Source: an uncultured Pseudomonas sp. (GTDB lineage: Bacteria; Pseudomonadota; Gammaproteobacteria; Pseudomonadales; Pseudomonadaceae). From it: a DNA stretch of 8,918 nucleotides. Position numbers and translations under genes: made by a program. The stretch lies in assembly GCA_937863915.1 (NCBI GenBank), contig CALMID010000322.1, positions 1-8,918 on the forward strand, read 5' to 3'. Each line of letters begins with the position of its first letter. The first letter of the stretch is position 1. Positions 6,411 through 8,918 of the stretch are shown in pieces. The notes under the pieces are model-generated. The model had not been told where the DNA came from. It worked only from the letters and a program-made list of their open reading frames with translations, and did no database searches.

Positions 6411-6429
6411 GATTGTCGCCTAGAGTTAA
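6411..6429 (+). promoter_or_regulatory. Shared upstream element, copy 2 (possible -10 region TAGAGT)
   Basis: GATTGTCGCCTAGAGTTAA differs at only 3 of 19 positions from the element at 5483-5501, and lies 25 bp before TTG 6455. TAGAGT (6421-6426) is the possible -10; no good -35 is visible. The alternative TTG 6413 falls inside the element, which argues against translation starting there. Confidence 0.45.
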
Positions 6430-6442
6430 GTCAGTCCTCGCT

Positions 6443-6446
6443 GGAG
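6443..6446 (+). promoter_or_regulatory. Ribosome binding site deciding the TTG 6455 start
   Basis: GGAG at 6443-6446 within CTGGAGCCC stands 8 bases before TTG 6455. TTG 6413 has no comparable Shine-Dalgarno, and starting at 6455 gives a signal peptide of the same size as that of the upstream paralogue. Confidence 0.6.
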
Positions 6447-6454
6447 CCCTTCTT

Positions 6455-7315
6455 TTGCTGAAACTGCTGCCCCTCTGTCTGTTGCTGTTGTGCCCGTCGT
6501 TGCCGGCGGCGGAGCGTCTGGTTTGGGGGCTGCTGCCAACGCCAGGGCATGTCAATGTGGTTGACGGCAAGCCCAAGGATGGCGCGGCGCTGGAGTCGTT
6601 GTGGCTGTTGGCCCGGCATCTGCCGGATATCGAGATGGAATACCAGCTGGTCAATGCGCCACGCCTGGACCGGGCGCTGAGTGAGGGAGCGCCGCTGTGC
6701 ACCAGTGGCAGCATCCGCACGGCACAGCGTGATCAACTGGCCTACTTCGTGCCCTACCTGCTGGTCACGCCGATGCAGTTGATTGTCCGCGCCGGCGAGC
6801 AGGAGCGCTTTCCCCTGCGCAATGGCAAGGTCCTGTTGCCGCAGCTGTTCGCCGACCCGCAGCTTAGGGGAGCCTTCTCCACCACGCGCATCTATCCACA
6901 ACCTCTGGCGGCAACGCTGGAACAGGCTAATCGCGCCGGCCAGCTGCAGGCGATCGGCGTGTGGACCGATCAGCTGTTGCTGATGCTCAGCCACGACCGC
7001 TTCGACTACAGCTTCGAGTTCATGGCGCCGGTTCGGGCCATTGCGCGCCACCCGCAACTGGGTACAGCACTGGCGACCCTGCCATTGGCCGAGTTCGATC
7101 AGATGGCCGAAAGCGGTCTGTATTGCCCACGCAGCGCCTGGGGCCGAGCCATGGCCGAAAGGCTGGATGGTGCCGTGCGCGCGCTGGCTGCCGAGCAGCA
7201 GCCATTGCTTGAGTTCTATCGGCATCATCTGACGGCCGAGAGCTATCGTGACTATGCGCCTGCGATTGCCGCGCATTACCGCCAACGGGCGCAGGGACCA
7301 AGCCGTTTCGAGTAG
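6455..7315 (+). CDS. Exported solute-binding-like protein (SBP_bac_3-like, resembles TIGR02285 proteins), copy 2
   Basis: A 286-residue paralogue of the preceding gene. Start TTG 6455 is chosen for its GGAG site and because it gives a short signal peptide (LKLLPLCLLLLCPSLPAA, cleavage near residue 19); an open frame extends back to TTG 6413 but enters the conserved upstream element. Blocks shared with copy 1, in order: LxWxLLPxPGxxN at the mature N-terminus; a PLC block followed by RDQLAYFVPYLLVTPMQL; IYPQ; LLMLSHDRFDYSFEF; YCPRSAWGRAM; and the C-terminal LTAESYRDY and RAQGPSRFE. The only two mature cysteines are at the same two sites (PLC and YC), suggesting a conserved disulfide. The Arg of RTAQRD sits where family-3 binding proteins hold the ligand carboxylate. 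Conserved fold but unaligned pocket stretches suggest duplication followed by change of ligand. No transporter partner of ABC type is present; ligand unknown. Confidence 0.83.
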   Translation: MLKLLPLCLLLLCPSLPAAERLVWGLLPTPGHVNVVDGKPKDGAALESLWLLARHLPDIEMEYQLVNAPRLDRALSEGAPLCTSGSIRTAQRDQLAYFVPYLLVTPMQLIVRAGEQERFPLRNGKVLLPQLFADPQLRGAFSTTRIYPQPLAATLEQANRAGQLQAIGVWTDQLLLMLSHDRFDYSFEFMAPVRAIARHPQLGTALATLPLAEFDQMAESGLYCPRSAWGRAMAERLDGAVRALAAEQQPLLEFYRHHLTAESYRDYAPAIAAHYRQRAQGPSRFE

Positions 7316-7336
7316 CGATCTGTTGTGCCGACTTGC

Positions 7337-7364
7337 CTGGCAACTGTCTCTGCCGGGTTGCCGG
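7337..7364 (+). repeat. Inverted repeat after the second binding-protein gene
   Basis: CTGGCAAC (7337-7344) can pair with GTTGCCGG (7357-7364), giving an 8-bp stem with one G-U pair and a 12-nt loop. No T-run follows, so it is at most a weak or factor-dependent terminator. It lies between the gene end and the probable promoter of the permease gene. Confidence 0.35.
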
Positions 7365-7385
7365 CGGCCGAGTTATATCTAGCGT
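7358..7385 (+). promoter_or_regulatory. Candidate promoter of the MFS permease gene
   Basis: The AT-rich GAGTTATATCTAGCGT stretch (7370-7385) lies 48 bp before ATG 7434. TTGCCG (7358-7363) with TAGCGT (7380-7385) at 16-bp spacing is one possible pair, and TATATC (7374-7379) an alternative -10. The CTAGCGT core recalls CTAGGGT and CTAGAGT upstream of the two preceding genes. Confidence 0.35.
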
Positions 7386-7419
7386 CCTGAATGGACAGTG
7401 CGGCTACTTAGCGCCAAAC

Positions 7420-7427
7420 GGGGAGAG
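7420..7427 (+). promoter_or_regulatory. Ribosome binding site deciding the permease start
   Basis: GGGGAGAG at 7420-7427, 6 bases before ATG 7434, is one of the best Shine-Dalgarno sequences in the window. It rules in favour of ATG 7434 over the in-frame GTG 7398, which would add 12 charged residues and lacks such a site. Confidence 0.65.
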
Positions 7428-7433
7428 AACACT

Positions 7434-8642
7434 ATGGGCACCGCCTGGCGAACCGCCGGCTGGATTCTGCTGGGCGCATCGCTGATCCTCGCGCTGTCGC
7501 TGGGGATCCGGCATGGCTTCGGCCTGTTCCTGGCGCCGATGAGCAGCGACTTCGGCTGGGGCCGCGAGGTATTCGCCTTCGCCATTGCTCTGCAGAACCT
7601 GATCTGGGGCCTGGCCCAGCCTTTCACCGGAGCGGTGGCCGACCGTTTCGGCGCGCGCCGGGTGATTGTGCTCGGCGGCCTGCTGTATGCCGCCGGCCTG
7701 GCGCTGATGGCCCTGAGCGACACGCCCTGGTCACTGTCACTGAGCGCCGGGGTGCTGATCGGCATCGGCCTGTCCGGTACTTCCTTCTCGGTGCTACTCG
7801 GCGTGGTCGGGCGTGCCCTGCCGCCCGAGCAGCGCAGCCTGGGCATGGGCATCGCCGCGGCTGCCGGCTCGTTCGGCCAGTTCATCATGCTGCCCGGCTC
7901 GCTGGGATTGATCAGCCTGCTGGGCTGGTCGGCGGCCCTGCTGGCGCTGGGTCTGCTGGTGGCCCTGATCGCGCCACTGGCGCTACTGGTACGCGACCGC
8001 CCGCAGCCGGTGCCGAGTGGCAGTGAGCAGAGCCTGAGCGAGGCGCTGAGCGAGGCCGCCGGGCATTCGGGGTTCTGGCTGTTGGCGCTGGGCTTTTTCG
8101 TCTGCGGCTTCCAGGTGGTGTTCATCGGCGTGCACCTGCCGTCCTACTTGGTCGATCAGGGCCTGCCGGCCGGCGTGGGCACCACGGTGCTGGCGCTGGT
8201 GGGGCTATTCAACGTGTTCGGCACCTACGCCGCCGGCTGGCTGGGTGGGCGCTTGTCCAAGCCGCGTCTGCTGACCGCGCTCTATCTGGCGCGCACGGTG
8301 GTGATCGTGCTGTTCATCAGCCTGCCGCTGAGCAGTTGGAGCGCCTATGCCTTCGGCATCGCCATGGGCCTGTTGTGGCTGTCCACAGTGCCACTGACCA
8401 ACGGCACCGTGGCGACCCTGTTCGGCGTGCGCAACCTGTCGATGCTCGGCGGCATTGTTTTCCTGTTCCACCAGATCGGCTCTTTCCTCGGTGGCTGGCT
8501 GGGCGGCTATCTGTACGACCATACCGGAAGCTATGACCTGGTCTGGCAGCTGTCGATCCTCTTCGGCCTGATGGCGGCGGCGCTCAACTGGCCGGTGCGC
8601 GAACAGCCGGTGGCGCGTCTGCGCCAGGCGCGGGTGGCATGA
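7434..8642 (+). CDS. Major facilitator superfamily permease
   Basis: A 402-residue inner-membrane transporter with about 12 hydrophobic segments in two six-helix halves separated by a polar loop (about 187-212, PQPVPSGSEQSLSEALSE). The MFS motif between helices 2 and 3 is GAVADRFGARRV (66-77), with its degenerate counterpart GWLGGRLSKPRLL in the second half. GIRHGFGLFLAPMSSDFGWGREVFAFAIALQNLIWGLAQP near the N-terminus and the overall shape resemble the monocarboxylate/oxalate-permease-like branch of MFS rather than drug-efflux pumps; this is a judgement from motif style. Substrate unknown. A probable MFS gene lies directly after the cobalamin operon in P. aeruginosa too (PA1282 after cobV), so linkage to cob genes seems conserved, though here the two binding-protein genes lie between. 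ATG 7434 is set by its strong ribosome binding site. Its TGA overlaps the ATG of a small membrane-protein gene. Confidence 0.92.
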   Translation: MGTAWRTAGWILLGASLILALSLGIRHGFGLFLAPMSSDFGWGREVFAFAIALQNLIWGLAQPFTGAVADRFGARRVIVLGGLLYAAGLALMALSDTPWSLSLSAGVLIGIGLSGTSFSVLLGVVGRALPPEQRSLGMGIAAAAGSFGQFIMLPGSLGLISLLGWSAALLALGLLVALIAPLALLVRDRPQPVPSGSEQSLSEALSEAAGHSGFWLLALGFFVCGFQVVFIGVHLPSYLVDQGLPAGVGTTVLALVGLFNVFGTYAAGWLGGRLSKPRLLTALYLARTVVIVLFISLPLSSWSAYAFGIAMGLLWLSTVPLTNGTVATLFGVRNLSMLGGIVFLFHQIGSFLGGWLGGYLYDHTGSYDLVWQLSILFGLMAAALNWPVREQPVARLRQARVA

Positions 8643-8764
8643 GGGTTTCTTCCTGGCTGGTCTGGCTGGTTGGTGTCGTGCTGCTGGGGTTTCTGGCGCT
8701 GGGCTGGTGGGGTTGGCGAATGGGCGGTTTGCCGCTGTTGCAGCTGGGGATGCCGCTTTGCTGA
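8639..8764 (+). CDS. Small tryptophan-rich single-span membrane protein, 41 aa
   Basis: The ATG at 8639 overlaps the permease stop as ATGA, and the frame runs to TGA 8762-8764. The peptide has one strongly hydrophobic segment (about residues 5-26, SWLVWLVGVVLLGFLALGWWGW) flanked by Arg2 and Arg27, five tryptophans in 41 residues, and a C-terminal Cys (MPLC). I do not recognise a family. The 4-bp overlap, the same arrangement as in the cob genes, the clean membrane-span profile and the intrinsic terminator 23 bp beyond its stop support a real gene co-translated with the permease, possibly as an accessory peptide. There is no strong Shine-Dalgarno of its own. It could still be a chance extension, since leucine/tryptophan-rich frames are common in this GC-rich DNA. 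Confidence 0.55.
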   Translation: MRVSSWLVWLVGVVLLGFLALGWWGWRMGGLPLLQLGMPLC

Positions 8765-8787
8765 AGAGGGCGTAGTCATTGATTGAT

Positions 8788-8812
8788 GGTTGCGCGGGGG
8801 CGACCTTTTTCT
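8788..8812 (+). terminator. Rho-independent terminator after the permease/small-peptide genes
   Basis: GGTTGC (8788-8793) pairs with GCGACC (8800-8805), a 6-bp stem with one G-U pair and a GCGGGG loop, followed at once by TTTTT (8806-8810). It begins 23 bp after the small gene's stop and is the only hairpin with an adjoining T-run that I found in the window. Confidence 0.65.
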
Positions 8813-8821
8813 GTGTTGGCT

Positions 8822-8843
8822 GAAAGGCTCGGTTTCGCCTTTC
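8822..8843. repeat. Short inverted repeat
   Basis: GAAAGGC (8822-8828) and GCCTTTC (8837-8843) form a perfect 7-bp stem with an 8-nt loop. It lies between the terminator and the larger stem-loop at 8855-8880 and may belong to the same dispersed intergenic element. Confidence 0.5.
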
Positions 8844-8854
8844 CTGGGCGACTC

Positions 8855-8891
8855 ACTTTCTTTGCTTGTGCAAAGAAAGTAAGCAAAGAAA
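8855..8891. repeat. Stem-loop with direct repeat, Pseudomonas-type dispersed intergenic element
   Basis: ACTTTCTTTGC (8855-8865) and GCAAAGAAAGT (8870-8880) are perfect 11-bp arms around a TTGT loop. GCAAAGAAA occurs again at 8883-8891, 13 bp after its first copy, so two right arms can compete for the left arm. From general knowledge, sequences of this type recur between genes of Pseudomonas and related proteobacteria; the copy number here is unknown. No gene is supported in 8765-8918; the element may continue past the window end. Confidence 0.6.
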
Positions 8892-8918
8892 CACACCCCT
8901 TCATCCGGCCCTGCGCTT

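Noticed and set aside
7398..7433. GTG 7398 as the permease start
   Set aside because: The added 12 residues are charged and cover the strong ribosome binding site at 7420-7427 that serves ATG 7434.
8531..8896. 121-codon minus-strand open frame over the end of the permease gene and the 3' repeat
   Set aside because: Its N-terminal part is merely the translation of the stem-loop repeat and the rest is antisense to the permease and small-peptide genes. Such frames are common spurious calls in copies of this repeat.

Overview
The window is a GC-rich, densely coded, all-plus-strand chromosomal segment that looks like Pseudomonas or a close gammaproteobacterial relative. The protein sequences, GTG/TTG start use, strong CTG/CGC codon preference and gene neighbourhood all fit (tandem NlpC/P60 lipoproteins, the bluB-cobUTCS cassette, then an MFS transporter). 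I see no rRNA, tRNA, CRISPR array, insertion sequence or phage gene.

Layout. (1) 1-561 is the 3' part of a Sir2-family NAD-dependent deacylase that begins before the window. (2) 628-1812 holds two tandem NlpC/P60 peptidoglycan endopeptidase lipoproteins, separated by a GC-rich inverted repeat. (3) 1921-5465 is a tightly packed operon of five genes for the lower-ligand (nucleotide-loop) half of cobalamin synthesis: bluB makes dimethylbenzimidazole (DMB), cobU activates adenosylcobinamide to its GDP form, cobT makes alpha-ribazole phosphate, cobC is the phosphatase and cobS, a membrane protein, joins the two halves. Gaps and overlaps are +3, -4, -4 and +1 bp. No corrin-ring, adenosylation or aminopropanol genes lie between bluB and cobU, where other Pseudomonas usually carry cobD, cobC (decarboxylase type) and cobQ, and cobO is not upstream of bluB. 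(4) 5524-7315 encodes two tandem, paralogous, exported solute-binding-like proteins with no ABC permease or ATPase nearby. They share a near-identical 19-bp element just upstream, which points to a tandem duplication that included the promoter and places the second start at TTG 6455. (5) 7434-8764 encodes a 12-helix MFS permease translationally coupled (ATGA) to an unrecognised 41-residue tryptophan-rich membrane peptide. A good intrinsic terminator follows, and then a stem-loop/direct-repeat element of a type dispersed in Pseudomonas intergenic DNA.

How the genes may work together. The cob cassette alone would complete cobinamide to cobalamin and supply its own DMB. The duplicated orphan binding proteins, the MFS permease and the small membrane peptide sit directly downstream and could take part in uptake or sensing of a related small molecule, but nothing in their sequences proves a link to B12. 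The cell-wall hydrolases and the sirtuin are probably separate transcription units.
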